Assembly: GCA_021648465.1 (NCBI GenBank)
Contig: JAKISR010000012.1
Location: forward strand, 1-45,772
Direction: 5' to 3'
DNA length: 45,772 nt
DNA from: Sulfurimonas sp.
GTDB lineage: Bacteria > Campylobacterota > Campylobacteria > Campylobacterales > Sulfurimonadaceae
Shown: positions 15,993 to 24,620 of the stretch, one piece after another
Layout: each line of letters begins with the position of its first letter
How positions within the stretch are numbered: position 1 is the first letter of the stretch
Notes under the pieces: model-generated
Databases searched by the model: none
Seen by the model: only the letters and a program-made list of their open reading frames with translations
What the model was told of the DNA's origin: nothing
Position numbers and translations under genes: made by a program

Positions 15993-17476
15993 ACTATATC
16001 CCTATATATTTCTTTTGCCCACAACGGTTTTTTGTCAAGATTTTCAAAGTTTTTAATTTTAAGTATAATGTATTTAGAATTCTCATACACTATTTCATAT
16101 ATATTTTTATTAACTTTTTCAAAAAACTCAGGCCAATAATCTTTTTGTAAAAAAACACCACCTATATTCCATTCATTCACAGCTTCTTCTATCTTTTTGT
16201 TAAATACTGGAAAGTAAGGTTCCAAATATTTAAATCCCAATCCATGACCACCCCAAAAAACTTTTTTTTCTGTCCTGTACGCAATCTCATCAGAAGGAGT
16301 TAATGGTATTGCAACTATTCTATCAATAGTAGATTGTTTTATATACTCCATCGCGTTGTCATAGTCTTCATCTTTACTTTTTACTTTTAGACCTATATAA
16401 AATTTATATATACTAAAAAAAGTCATTAAAAAAACTATTAATAATAAAATTTGATTAAATAAAGAAAAATAATTTATATCTGTAAATATAATATATAGTC
16501 CCTCAAAAAGAACTAAATTATATGTGTATAAATTTCCAGAACCTAAACATAAAAAATAATCTACAAAACTTGTTAAAAAAATGAAAAGTAAAGTTATAAA
16601 AATTATAAGACCAAAAAAGTTAAATTCAAAATTGAACAATATAAAGATGCTAAATGGCAACATACCTACAATTAAAGACAACTTCTTTATAAATGATTTT
16701 ATACCATTTCCATGAAGTCTATTTCTATAAACAAAATTATTTTTACCATAGATATCTGATTCATAAAACTGATGAGCGCCTAGTTTATAGCTATTTCTAT
16801 GCCAAAACTTTACTATCTCTATATGATGCTTTAAATAATTTTTATAATTAAAGAAAACTATTGCTAATGCATTAGATAGTACATATATGATTATCGGTGT
16901 TAAACTCAAATAATATATACTTAATCCTAAAAGTAAAAATAAATAAAGTTGATGTGACATTTTGTGCATAAACAATAAAGTAGTAGTCAACAGTAATATT
17001 GGAATTAACAAATAAAACAAAGCATATTCAAAATATACAAAAAATAATATAATTAAAATATCAACTATAATTGCTCCAAAAACTCTTGAATTTATTTGAT
17101 TGTCATAATAGACTAAAATAGGAGCAATAAGATAAATAACTACAGACAGAAATAATGAAAAAGAATATTCTAAATCAAAAAAATAAATAACAATGAAGAG
17201 TAGAAACAATCTAAATAAAGACAAAAGTTGTGTTATTAAATGTGAATATTTGAATAAACTATCGGGAATTAAAGATAAAAACCAACCAAATAATGGTGGA
17301 TACCATTGTTTTATCTCTAAAATATATTCAGGTAAGCTTGGAGGAAGCTTTTTTTGTATTTTAACTGCTTTTCTATATAATAACCAGTAGTATTGATCAA
17401 CGACATTTTTTGATGCTTCTTTTAATAAAACAAATCTAGTGATTATGATTAGCAGTAAAATAAAAAGATAAATCAT
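15989..17476 (-). CDS. polytopic membrane protein, possible GT-C glycosyltransferase
   Basis: This 495-residue, extremely AT-rich gene encodes about ten transmembrane helices in residues 1-370 and a soluble C-terminal domain of about 110 residues. The first external loop (residues about 22-60) carries acidic and aromatic residues (VVDQYYWLL, IKQWYPPLFGW), the place where GT-C enzymes keep their catalytic Asp/Glu. That loop pattern and the C-terminal domain resemble lipid-phosphate-sugar dependent transferases, but I see no decisive family motif. It is sandwiched between two methyltransferase genes with 4-nt overlaps. It could also be a second polymerase-like protein. Confidence 0.5.
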   Translation of the reverse strand: MIYLFILLLIIITRFVLLKEASKNVVDQYYWLLYRKAVKIQKKLPPSLPEYILEIKQWYPPLFGWFLSLIPDSLFKYSHLITQLLSLFRLFLLFIVIYFFDLEYSFSLFLSVVIYLIAPILVYYDNQINSRVFGAIIVDILIILFFVYFEYALFYLLIPILLLTTTLLFMHKMSHQLYLFLLLGLSIYYLSLTPIIIYVLSNALAIVFFNYKNYLKHHIEIVKFWHRNSYKLGAHQFYESDIYGKNNFVYRNRLHGNGIKSFIKKLSLIVGMLPFSIFILFNFEFNFFGLIIFITLLFIFLTSFVDYFLCLGSGNLYTYNLVLFEGLYIIFTDINYFSLFNQILLLIVFLMTFFSIYKFYIGLKVKSKDEDYDNAMEYIKQSTIDRIVAIPLTPSDEIAYRTEKKVFWGGHGLGFKYLEPYFPVFNKKIEEAVNEWNIGGVFLQKDYWPEFFEKVNKNIYEIVYENSKYIILKIKNFENLDKKPLWAKEIYRDIV

Positions 17477-18207
17477 CTTTTAGTCAATCCTAGTATTAAT
17501 CCCGCAGATTGAGATGGAAATAATTTCAACATACAAGATAAAAATAGTTGTCCAATTCTATATTTTTTCAACTCCACTGATAACCTACCGTGTGGCATAA
17601 AAAATCCTTCTCTGTAAATATCATTAATATTGAAAAGAATCTCAACTTTTTTTGACAATGTTTTTATTGTATAAAACTGTACATGATCAGTATATTTTAA
17701 CGTCTTTCTATGTAAAATATTATTTCTTAATTGAGCTAAAAAACAACCTTCATTAGGAACACCTAATATTAATAATCCATCATCTTCTAAAATATTATAA
17801 ATATTTTCTAATGCTAAACTATCATCCTTAATATGCTCAAGTACATGGTTAAAAATGATTAAATCATACTTTTCATCTATTTTATCATTAATAATATCTA
17901 TTTGTTTGACTTTAACATTTTCAAATCTTTCTTTAACTCTTTTTAATCTTAATTCATTAAAGTCACTACCAGTAATATCATATTCATATTCTAAATCATT
18001 TAATATATTTTGAATACCTAATATATTTATACCATCTCCACAGCCCAAATCCAATACTTTTAATTTCTTTTTCTTAGATTGATGTACTAAGATTATTTTT
18101 TTGAAAATATCCCATCTATTTTGAATCTGTTTTTTTTGATAATCTTCTGTAAATTGAATATCAAAATGATCATCTTCATACCAAATCTTTTTTACTAACT
18201 CATCCAT
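17473..18207 (-). CDS. class I SAM-dependent methyltransferase
   Basis: The 244-residue protein has motif I VLDLGCGDGINILG near residue 50, a second acidic position near TGSDFNELR, and LIIFNHVLEHIKDD near 117. It matches the Methyltransf_11/23-type group found in many polysaccharide loci. It overlaps its neighbours by 4 and 8 nt. The acceptor is unknown; a sugar hydroxyl or the glycan end are both reasonable. Confidence 0.8.
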   Translation of the reverse strand: MDELVKKIWYEDDHFDIQFTEDYQKKQIQNRWDIFKKIILVHQSKKKKLKVLDLGCGDGINILGIQNILNDLEYEYDITGSDFNELRLKRVKERFENVKVKQIDIINDKIDEKYDLIIFNHVLEHIKDDSLALENIYNILEDDGLLILGVPNEGCFLAQLRNNILHRKTLKYTDHVQFYTIKTLSKKVEILFNINDIYREGFFMPHGRLSVELKKYRIGQLFLSCMLKLFPSQSAGLILGLTKR

Positions 18208-19381
18208 TTATAACCCCTAAATATATTTCTTGTTTTATCTTTGTAGTATTGGTAATATTGTGTGCCTTATTAGCCAATAAATATGCATTTTTACCATATT
18301 CACCAGACAACTCTGGGTTGTCTAATAAAAAAATCAACTTAGAAACAACATCATCAACATCATGTTCTTTAACTAAAAAACCTGTTTGAGCACTTTTAAC
18401 CAATTCATGATGCCACTCTACATCATATGATATGACTGGTCTAGCACAAGCACAAGCTTCTATTAAACTAAAACCAGCCATTAAACATAATGAGACAGTA
18501 CTTTGTTTTCTAACATTAATTACAACATTATGATCTTGAAAACCAATAAATTTTACGCAGTTATCTAAATTATTGTTGTTTACCAGGTTTTTCATATACT
18601 CTAAATCTTTTCCGTCACCAACAATTAAAAAAATAAAATCACTCCTCATAATTGAAAGTTTTTTTACTATGTATATAATATCATCAATATAATTTTCTTT
18701 TGTTACCCTACCAACAAAACTAATTATCTTTTTAGTTTTATCTAAATCAAACATCTTATGAATATCCATTTCTTTTACATTTAATATCTTCTTAAAATCT
18801 ATACCATGTGGAAATATTTTAATTTTATTCTCATCTATATTATATTCATTTATAATGTCTTTTTTCATATGTTTTCTAATTGGAATTATTAAATCACATT
18901 TCTTTAATATAAATTTTTCAAGCTTCTTGGCTAACATTCTTGAGCCAAGAATAGTAAAAGAACCATTTTTATCAAGCTCATATCTTTTATCATAATCTGA
19001 ATGTATAGAAACTAACAATGGAATATTAAAAAGTTTAGAATAATACAGCCCTATTAAGCCCATATAGTATGGGTCTGTTGCTCTAATAATAGAAATTTTT
19101 TTCTGTTTAAATATAAAAGCTAATTTAAATAGTATTGTTAAAGTTCCAAATACTTTAGTTACTAAAAATTTATTTAAAAAAGTTATTTTTGATTTCCAAC
19201 CATATTCTACAACTCTATTATTATCTCTTAAATCTATTGTCTTATTATTTTTAGTAAAAGGATGAAGAGTTAAAATATTGTCAAAAAAAGCACCCTCATC
19301 TCTTTCTAATATAAGATTTAACACACCTTTCTTTTCAAGTGAATCATAATCAGATGGAACTATATATAAAACGTTTCTCAT
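18200..19381 (-). CDS. GT4 glycosyltransferase
   Basis: The 393-residue GT-B enzyme has a typical N-terminal acceptor domain with IRATDPYYMGLIGLYYSKLF near residue 100. The donor domain contains ISFVGRVTKENYIDDI and GDGKDLEYM, and GFSLIEACACARPVISYD with the EX7E Glu. I see no signal peptide, so it should act in the cytoplasm. It immediately follows the radical SAM gene (4-nt overlap), at the head of the group with the N-formyltransferase and deacetylase, and may transfer the sugar those enzymes modify. Confidence 0.78.
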   Translation of the reverse strand: MRNVLYIVPSDYDSLEKKGVLNLILERDEGAFFDNILTLHPFTKNNKTIDLRDNNRVVEYGWKSKITFLNKFLVTKVFGTLTILFKLAFIFKQKKISIIRATDPYYMGLIGLYYSKLFNIPLLVSIHSDYDKRYELDKNGSFTILGSRMLAKKLEKFILKKCDLIIPIRKHMKKDIINEYNIDENKIKIFPHGIDFKKILNVKEMDIHKMFDLDKTKKIISFVGRVTKENYIDDIIYIVKKLSIMRSDFIFLIVGDGKDLEYMKNLVNNNNLDNCVKFIGFQDHNVVINVRKQSTVSLCLMAGFSLIEACACARPVISYDVEWHHELVKSAQTGFLVKEHDVDDVVSKLIFLLDNPELSGEYGKNAYLLANKAHNITNTTKIKQEIYLGVING

Positions 19382-20454
19382 TTTATCCCACTAATCCCAT
19401 ATCCACTACACAACCTACAAATAGAAATATCTTTTTGATTAGTATGAATTCTATCTCTAAAATTTTGATACTTTTCACCATTCCAAATATCTTCTAAATC
19501 TTGCTCTATTATATTTCCCATTATCTCATTTCCACAAGCATCATGACAACAAGGAGACACATCTCCATTGCTCATAATAGTCATACTATAATATATCCAA
19601 GGGCAATCATTTTTAGGTATTACCTTTCTCTGCAATCTCCCTTTTTCAAATGCTTCTGGATTATATATCCAATTATCTTTATTTGTTGGAAGATATTGTT
19701 TTCCTTGTTCTACTGTTCTTACTCCTGGATCTATTATATTAAAACTATCTACATTCACACTTTTACACCACGCTATAAACTCTTCAACTTGATGTTCATT
19801 ATGTTTCATAAGTATAAAACCTGCTTCTATATGTAGATTGGTCTTATTATGCTCTTTTTTTAGCTTTATCGTCTCTAGCATATTGTTTTTAATATTTTCT
19901 AAATTTGTAGCAACTCTATATATCTCATGAGTCTCTTGTGTTGTTCCACCAATTTGAAATGATACAAAATCTATACCAGAGTCTATGATACCTTGGGGTA
20001 TACCTGCTACATCTCCATTTGTACACGTAGAGATAAAAGATATCTCCTTTTTTTTTGCATACTTCACTTGTTTTACCCACTCTTTATTTAAAAAAGGCTC
20101 TCCCATGAAGTAGTACATTAAAGTATTTGTATATGGATAGATTTTATCGATAATTATTTTAAAATCATCAAAAGATAGATATGCTTTTTTTCTATTTAAT
20201 ATCCCTGCCCCAGTTTCACATACAGGGCACTTTGCATTACATACATTTGTTGGTTCTATAGTGATGTTTATAGGTTTTCCTAAAATTTTTCTATCACTTT
20301 TCACTAAAGAGTATGTAGATTTTATATGTTCAACACTCCCTCTTTTCCCTTGAAAAAGAGAGATAAATCCTTTTTTAAAACCAACAATATTTCTTAAAAC
20401 AATATATAAACCATAATTTTGTTTTATTATATTTTTTAGTTTATTCAAAAACAT
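19378..20454 (-). CDS. radical SAM / SPASM-domain enzyme
   Basis: This 358-residue protein has the radical SAM cluster motif CNAKCPVC (Cys72, Cys76, Cys79). Its C-terminal SPASM-type region has several Cys (SPCCHDACG near residue 305, then ICRLCSGYG at the end), which would hold an auxiliary iron-sulfur cluster. Such enzymes perform difficult radical chemistry on peptides, sugars or other small molecules. In polysaccharide clusters their products are mostly unknown. The first 60 residues form a basic, partly amphipathic extension. It is tightly coupled to the formyltransferase gene (1-nt overlap). A run of nine A in the coding strand (20048-20056) lies within a KKK codon run. Confidence 0.85.
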   Translation of the reverse strand: MFLNKLKNIIKQNYGLYIVLRNIVGFKKGFISLFQGKRGSVEHIKSTYSLVKSDRKILGKPINITIEPTNVCNAKCPVCETGAGILNRKKAYLSFDDFKIIIDKIYPYTNTLMYYFMGEPFLNKEWVKQVKYAKKKEISFISTCTNGDVAGIPQGIIDSGIDFVSFQIGGTTQETHEIYRVATNLENIKNNMLETIKLKKEHNKTNLHIEAGFILMKHNEHQVEEFIAWCKSVNVDSFNIIDPGVRTVEQGKQYLPTNKDNWIYNPEAFEKGRLQRKVIPKNDCPWIYYSMTIMSNGDVSPCCHDACGNEIMGNIIEQDLEDIWNGEKYQNFRDRIHTNQKDISICRLCSGYGISGIK

Positions 20455-21386
20455 TATTTTAATCTCTTTCTTATGCTTTTTATTTTTTCTTTTGGTTTAC
20501 CAATAAATCCATCATACTCTATTTTATTTATTTTAAGTTTACCATTTGCAGTAATTATTATGATACTTCCATTGTTATTTATATTTGCAACTTGTCCAAC
20601 TTCACAAAGATATATTTCATCATCATTGTATAGTTCTGCATCCCAAATAATTAGTTTTTTATTTTCATAGAAACAATATGCACCACTATAAGGTTTATTT
20701 GAAGCATTTATAAGTCTGAGGATATCATCATTACTATTATGCCAATCTATTTTCCCATCTTCTGGTATGCGAGGATAACATCTAAGAGCATCTTTTAAAT
20801 CTTCTGATTGAGTTTCTAAGATATAGTTTTTATCTTTTTGTAATTTTTGAACTGAAGTTAAAAAGAGATAAGGAATCCTATCTGCCATCCACTCCCAACA
20901 TTTAGTAACTTTAGTATTTATATCTATATCTAAATACTCTCTATCTATTATCTTTCCACTATCTACTTCACCACCTATCATAGAGTGGATGCAAAGTCCT
21001 ATCTTCTCTTCAGCATTTATAATTGCCCAAGCCTGACAAGCATTTCCTCTATATCGTGGTAAATCTCCACCATGTGCATTTAACACACCTAATGGAAATA
21101 AATCTATAACTTCTTTAGATATAATATTAGAGTAGTTCAAACTAACTGCTATATCTATCTCTCCACACTCTTTTATAAACTCTATACTGTCTTTTGAACT
21201 AAGTTTAGAAGTATATATATATATTGCACCTATTTTTTTAGCTAAATTTTCAAAATCTTTTGAAGTTTTTATATACTCTGGAGCTTCTTTTGAAGTAATA
21301 ATAAGTGGTATCTCATATCCGTTATCTAAAAGTAATTCAACTGTTTCAAATAGTATCTCTGTTCTTCCTATTATTGCTATTTTCAT
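20454..21386 (-). CDS. sugar N-formyltransferase (methionyl-tRNA formyltransferase fold)
   Basis: The 310-residue enzyme should move a formyl group from 10-formyl-tetrahydrofolate to an amino group. The catalytic Asn-His-Asp set is visible as LNAHGGDLPRYRG (Asn103, His105) and GGEVDSGKI (Asp142). The C-terminal part has the KIDW...INASNKPYSGA pattern of sugar formyltransferases such as ArnA-type and Qui4N/Qui3N enzymes. It differs from housekeeping Fmt in the loop sequence and in its location in a glycan cluster. The neighbouring deacetylase could expose the amine it formylates. It overlaps the next gene by 4 nt. Confidence 0.88.
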   Translation of the reverse strand: MKIAIIGRTEILFETVELLLDNGYEIPLIITSKEAPEYIKTSKDFENLAKKIGAIYIYTSKLSSKDSIEFIKECGEIDIAVSLNYSNIISKEVIDLFPLGVLNAHGGDLPRYRGNACQAWAIINAEEKIGLCIHSMIGGEVDSGKIIDREYLDIDINTKVTKCWEWMADRIPYLFLTSVQKLQKDKNYILETQSEDLKDALRCYPRIPEDGKIDWHNSNDDILRLINASNKPYSGAYCFYENKKLIIWDAELYNDDEIYLCEVGQVANINNNGSIIIITANGKLKINKIEYDGFIGKPKEKIKSIRKRLK

Positions 21387-22069
21387 ATTATTCCTACATA
21401 AGTTTTTAAATTCATTATTTCTATATTGCCTTTTGTATATTCTTGTATAACTTCATCAAGCATTGTTTCTGTTCCAATACCCTTATTTTTATCAACATTT
21501 TTATTTAGTTTATATTGATTATATAATTCTTCAGAATTTGAATTTAAATATACATGTATAGGATGAAAATCTAATATTTTATCATTCCAATTTGCTATAT
21601 TTTCAAATTTATATTTTTTTTGTTTTTGGTAAAATTCATAATCATCTTCCCAATTGTATGGAACTCTTAAAATTTTTTTATTATTTATTTCAAAATTAAA
21701 ATTCTGTAAACTTTCAACATTTGGCATAAAAAGTGAACAATCAATTTTTATGCTATTTTTCATCATATGTATCAATTTATTTGATGATATTTTTAATCCA
21801 TGAGATCTATTAGATATAGCTTCAGGCACTATTGATAAACAATAATCTATAACTTCCTCAAAACTTTTTCCATGAGTAGAGCCTTTCATAAAATTTGGAT
21901 GAATCCCTAATTCAAAAAAATCATAATCCCTTATTTTATTAAGTAATATAGTTTGATGAGTTATAAAAAAAGTAGCAGGAATTTTATCACTAATTAATTT
22001 TTCTAAAAGATAAGCTAAAACTTCATCAGAACACCAATCTAAATCAAAAGTTAAAACAACCTTATTCAT
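21383..22069 (-). CDS. polysaccharide deacetylase (NodB/CE4 fold, WbmS-like)
   Basis: The 228-residue protein has NodB-type motifs. TFDLDW supplies two metal-site Asp (9 and 11), GIHPNF a metal His57, NRSHG the Arg/His motif, and LDFHPIHVYLN a late catalytic His. There is no signal peptide, so it acts in the cytoplasm, probably on a sugar nucleotide or lipid-linked sugar rather than on cell-wall polymer. The short form resembles the WbmS group named from Bordetella O-antigen loci. Coupling with the formyltransferase gene suggests removal of N-acetyl followed by formylation, an inference. Confidence 0.8.
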   Translation of the reverse strand: MNKVVLTFDLDWCSDEVLAYLLEKLISDKIPATFFITHQTILLNKIRDYDFFELGIHPNFMKGSTHGKSFEEVIDYCLSIVPEAISNRSHGLKISSNKLIHMMKNSIKIDCSLFMPNVESLQNFNFEINNKKILRVPYNWEDDYEFYQKQKKYKFENIANWNDKILDFHPIHVYLNSNSEELYNQYKLNKNVDKNKGIGTETMLDEVIQEYTKGNIEIMNLKTYVGII

Positions 22070-23093
22070 CTATCTTAACTTCCTCTATTGTTCTCATTAT
22101 AGTCATCTCTGTATAATTATTATTCCATTCTTCATTTAATAAATAATATTTTATCATTAACTCTGGCTCATTATATCCTGCCATTGCTCTTAAAGATGTT
22201 GTTCCTGATAGTCTTGGGTTTATCTCAAACAGCATTAACTTCCCATCAACTTCTCGACATTGAATATTTAATGGTCCTTGTGAGTTGATTAATTTTGCTA
22301 TATCTTCTGCTTGTTTTTGAAGTTTTTTATTATGACAAACTTTTCCTTGTGATATACCTGATGAGATAACAAATAATTCATTATCTTTTTTTACTTTTTT
22401 ATAGGTTGATAAAGCATTAGTAATATATCTTTTAATTGTTATGCTCCCCAATATATCTCCATTGTGATTAGCACTAACACCAATTGTATATTCATCATTA
22501 TGGCTACCTACATATTGTTGAGCAATAATATCAACATTGTGTTTCAACATATATGCTACTAATAATTGACAATCTTCTTTGTCAAGAGCAATATAAACAT
22601 CAGAAGAACCACCAGAACCTGTACTTGGTTTTAAAACTAAAGGATAGAAATCTATATCCTTTATATCTTCTATTGAATCAATTTTTTTGAATTTAGGTAA
22701 ATTAACACCTTTGTTTGCTAAATACTTATAGGTTTCATACTTATTCATACATAGAGAGATAGCATCTTTTGAATTTAAAGGATGATGTATACTTAACTTT
22801 TCAAATTTTTCTCTATTTTCTGATATAAATTTTAATTCAGGTTCAGAACCGTGAAATATAAATTTTATATTATTCTCTTCAATAATTTTAAATATACTTT
22901 CTTCATATTTACTATCTGAAACATAAGGTACTTGATAAAATTTATCAACTATAGTTTTACCTGTAGTTAGTGCAGTAACATCAGTACCTATAATTTCTAA
23001 ATCTAAATTTTTTACAAGATTTAAAGATTTAATTATTTGTTCACCATGACTACCACCACCAATTCCAGTTACTAATATACTAATTTTTTTCAT
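22062..23093 (-). CDS. ATP-grasp ligase (CarB/PylC-like)
   Basis: This 343-residue protein has an N-terminal Rossmann-like pre-ATP-grasp domain (LVTGIGGGSHGEQIIKSL) and an ATP-grasp domain. YPLVLKPSTGSGGSSDVYIA near residue 150 is the phosphate-binding loop, and LMLFEINPRLSGTTSLRA near 290 holds the metal-binding Glu and Asn. Such enzymes join a carboxylate to an amine through an acyl-phosphate. In this cluster it could attach an amino acid or other acid to an amino sugar or uronic acid. It overlaps the phosphoesterase gene upstream by 14 nt. Substrates are not predictable. Confidence 0.8.
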   Translation of the reverse strand: MKKISILVTGIGGGSHGEQIIKSLNLVKNLDLEIIGTDVTALTTGKTIVDKFYQVPYVSDSKYEESIFKIIEENNIKFIFHGSEPELKFISENREKFEKLSIHHPLNSKDAISLCMNKYETYKYLANKGVNLPKFKKIDSIEDIKDIDFYPLVLKPSTGSGGSSDVYIALDKEDCQLLVAYMLKHNVDIIAQQYVGSHNDEYTIGVSANHNGDILGSITIKRYITNALSTYKKVKKDNELFVISSGISQGKVCHNKKLQKQAEDIAKLINSQGPLNIQCREVDGKLMLFEINPRLSGTTSLRAMAGYNEPELMIKYYLLNEEWNNNYTEMTIMRTIEEVKIDE

Positions 23094-23766
23094 TTTTACC
23101 CCTATTTAATATTTTAATCAAACTTTCATTATATTTATCTTTTCTAAGTTTATTAGAATACTTTTTATAATCAATATTTACTTTTTTTAATATAACCGAA
23201 TCTTGTTCTAAATCAATTATTACAAATGATGGTTTCCTTGTATAATCTCTTGGTTGACCAACTGAACCAGTATTTACAATACATGTACCATACTGATATG
23301 ATATGATAGGTATATGAGTATGACTAAAGCAATAATAATCATACTTAGTCAACAAACTTTTATCTAAAATTTTTAAATCATAAACATACTTTACTGTGTC
23401 ATCAGGCAAAGAATGTGTAAAGTAAAACTTTTTACTATCAATATTTATCTCAATATTATCTGGTAAATTATTAATGAAAGTATAATTATCTGTTGTTAAT
23501 ATATTTCTTTGTTTTTCAATTCCATATATATCTTCATTATTTTTATCATACTCTAATTCTCCTAGTAAATACTTTTCATGATTTCCTTTTACACATGTAA
23601 TATTCTTTTTTATCATTAATTCTATTACTTCATTTGGCTTATCATAATATCCAACTAAATCACCTAAACAATATATACTATCTACTTGTTCACTTTCTAT
23701 TTCTTTCAATACTTCTTCTAAATAATATAAGTTAGAATGTATATCAGATATTAAAGCTATTTTCAT
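23080..23766 (-). CDS. calcineurin-like metallophosphoesterase (YfcE/MJ0936 type)
   Basis: All the family motifs are present in 228 residues: SDIHSN near 7, GDLVGY near 35, GNHEKY near 60, THSLPDD near 113, and FSHTHIP near 147, with NTGSVGQPRD after it. It should be a cytoplasmic two-metal phosphodiesterase or phosphatase. Inside a sugar-modification cassette it may remove phosphate from an intermediate. The gene lies between an ATP-grasp ligase and an epimerase, overlapping both. Confidence 0.88.
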   Translation of the reverse strand: MKIALISDIHSNLYYLEEVLKEIESEQVDSIYCLGDLVGYYDKPNEVIELMIKKNITCVKGNHEKYLLGELEYDKNNEDIYGIEKQRNILTTDNYTFINNLPDNIEINIDSKKFYFTHSLPDDTVKYVYDLKILDKSLLTKYDYYCFSHTHIPIISYQYGTCIVNTGSVGQPRDYTRKPSFVIIDLEQDSVILKKVNIDYKKYSNKLRKDKYNESLIKILNRGKNEKN

Positions 23767-24620
23767 CTGTTAATATACCAGTTTATATGCTTTTTTAGTC
23801 CATCTTCTAAACTATATTTTGATTTATATCCAAAACTAATAAATGCTTTCTTAGAACAATAGCTTGGTCTATAATCTTCTTGTGGATCAATTTTATTATT
23901 AAAAATAATTTTAGATTCAGATTGTATTAAAGTTTTTATTAATCTTGCTAAAGATAACATTGAAATATTATTATTTGACACTATTTCAAATATTCCATTA
24001 ACTCTTTTCTCTAAAACTAAACCTACTGCATTAATAATATCTCCTGCATAAGTAAAATTCTGTTCTCTACTACCTGTTCCAAATAAAGTTATATCTTCAT
24101 TTTTCAAAGCTTTATCAATAAAGATATTAATAACATTTTTTACTTTTGAATATTCTCCATAAGGTGCAGAAATTCTAAATGACACAGTATCTGTACCTTT
24201 GGCTTCCATCATAGAACAAAAATGCTCACCAGTAATCTTTGACATTGTATAAAAATCTTTAATATCCAGTAGTTTTGGATCATTCATTGATCCAAAACTA
24301 CTTAAATAAATAAATTTATTTAAGTGGTTTTTTACAGAATATTCATATAAGTTATTCATCATTTTATTGTTATTTTCAAATAATGTATAATTAGTTTCCT
24401 CAAATGTTTTTGGAATAATTGAAGCAAAATGAATAATTACATCAATTTTTTGATTTTTTAGAACTTTTTCTATATTTTGATATAAATCATCAAAAACCAT
24501 ATACGCGCTATCTTCTACTTCTGATGTTGTTCCATAAATAATTTTATCTTTATTATTTAAAAAATTATTTTTAAAATAAGTTCCTAAAAAACCTTTTGAT
24601 CCTGTAACCAGTATATTCAT
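23763..24620 (-). CDS. NAD-dependent epimerase/dehydratase (extended SDR)
   Basis: The 285-residue protein has GSKGFLGTYF at the N-terminus (dinucleotide binding), IHFASIIP, the Ser-rich YLSSFGSM strand and a YTMSK catalytic Tyr/Lys pair near residue 143. EQNFTYAGDIINAV near 205 is the usual C-terminal sugar-nucleotide segment. It may epimerise, reduce or dehydrate a UDP-, dTDP- or GDP-sugar. The specific activity is not readable from sequence. It overlaps genes on both sides by 4 nt, within the methyltransferase-to-formyltransferase group. Confidence 0.82.
   Translation of the reverse strand: MNILVTGSKGFLGTYFKNNFLNNKDKIIYGTTSEVEDSAYMVFDDLYQNIEKVLKNQKIDVIIHFASIIPKTFEETNYTLFENNNKMMNNLYEYSVKNHLNKFIYLSSFGSMNDPKLLDIKDFYTMSKITGEHFCSMMEAKGTDTVSFRISAPYGEYSKVKNVINIFIDKALKNEDITLFGTGSREQNFTYAGDIINAVGLVLEKRVNGIFEIVSNNNISMLSLARLIKTLIQSESKIIFNNKIDPQEDYRPSYCSKKAFISFGYKSKYSLEDGLKKHINWYINR

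Noticed and set aside
20048..20056. Run of nine A/T in the radical SAM gene as a phase-variation switch
   Set aside because: Runs of eight or nine A/T are common in this AT-rich DNA, the gene is intact, and typical switches in this group use G/C runs.
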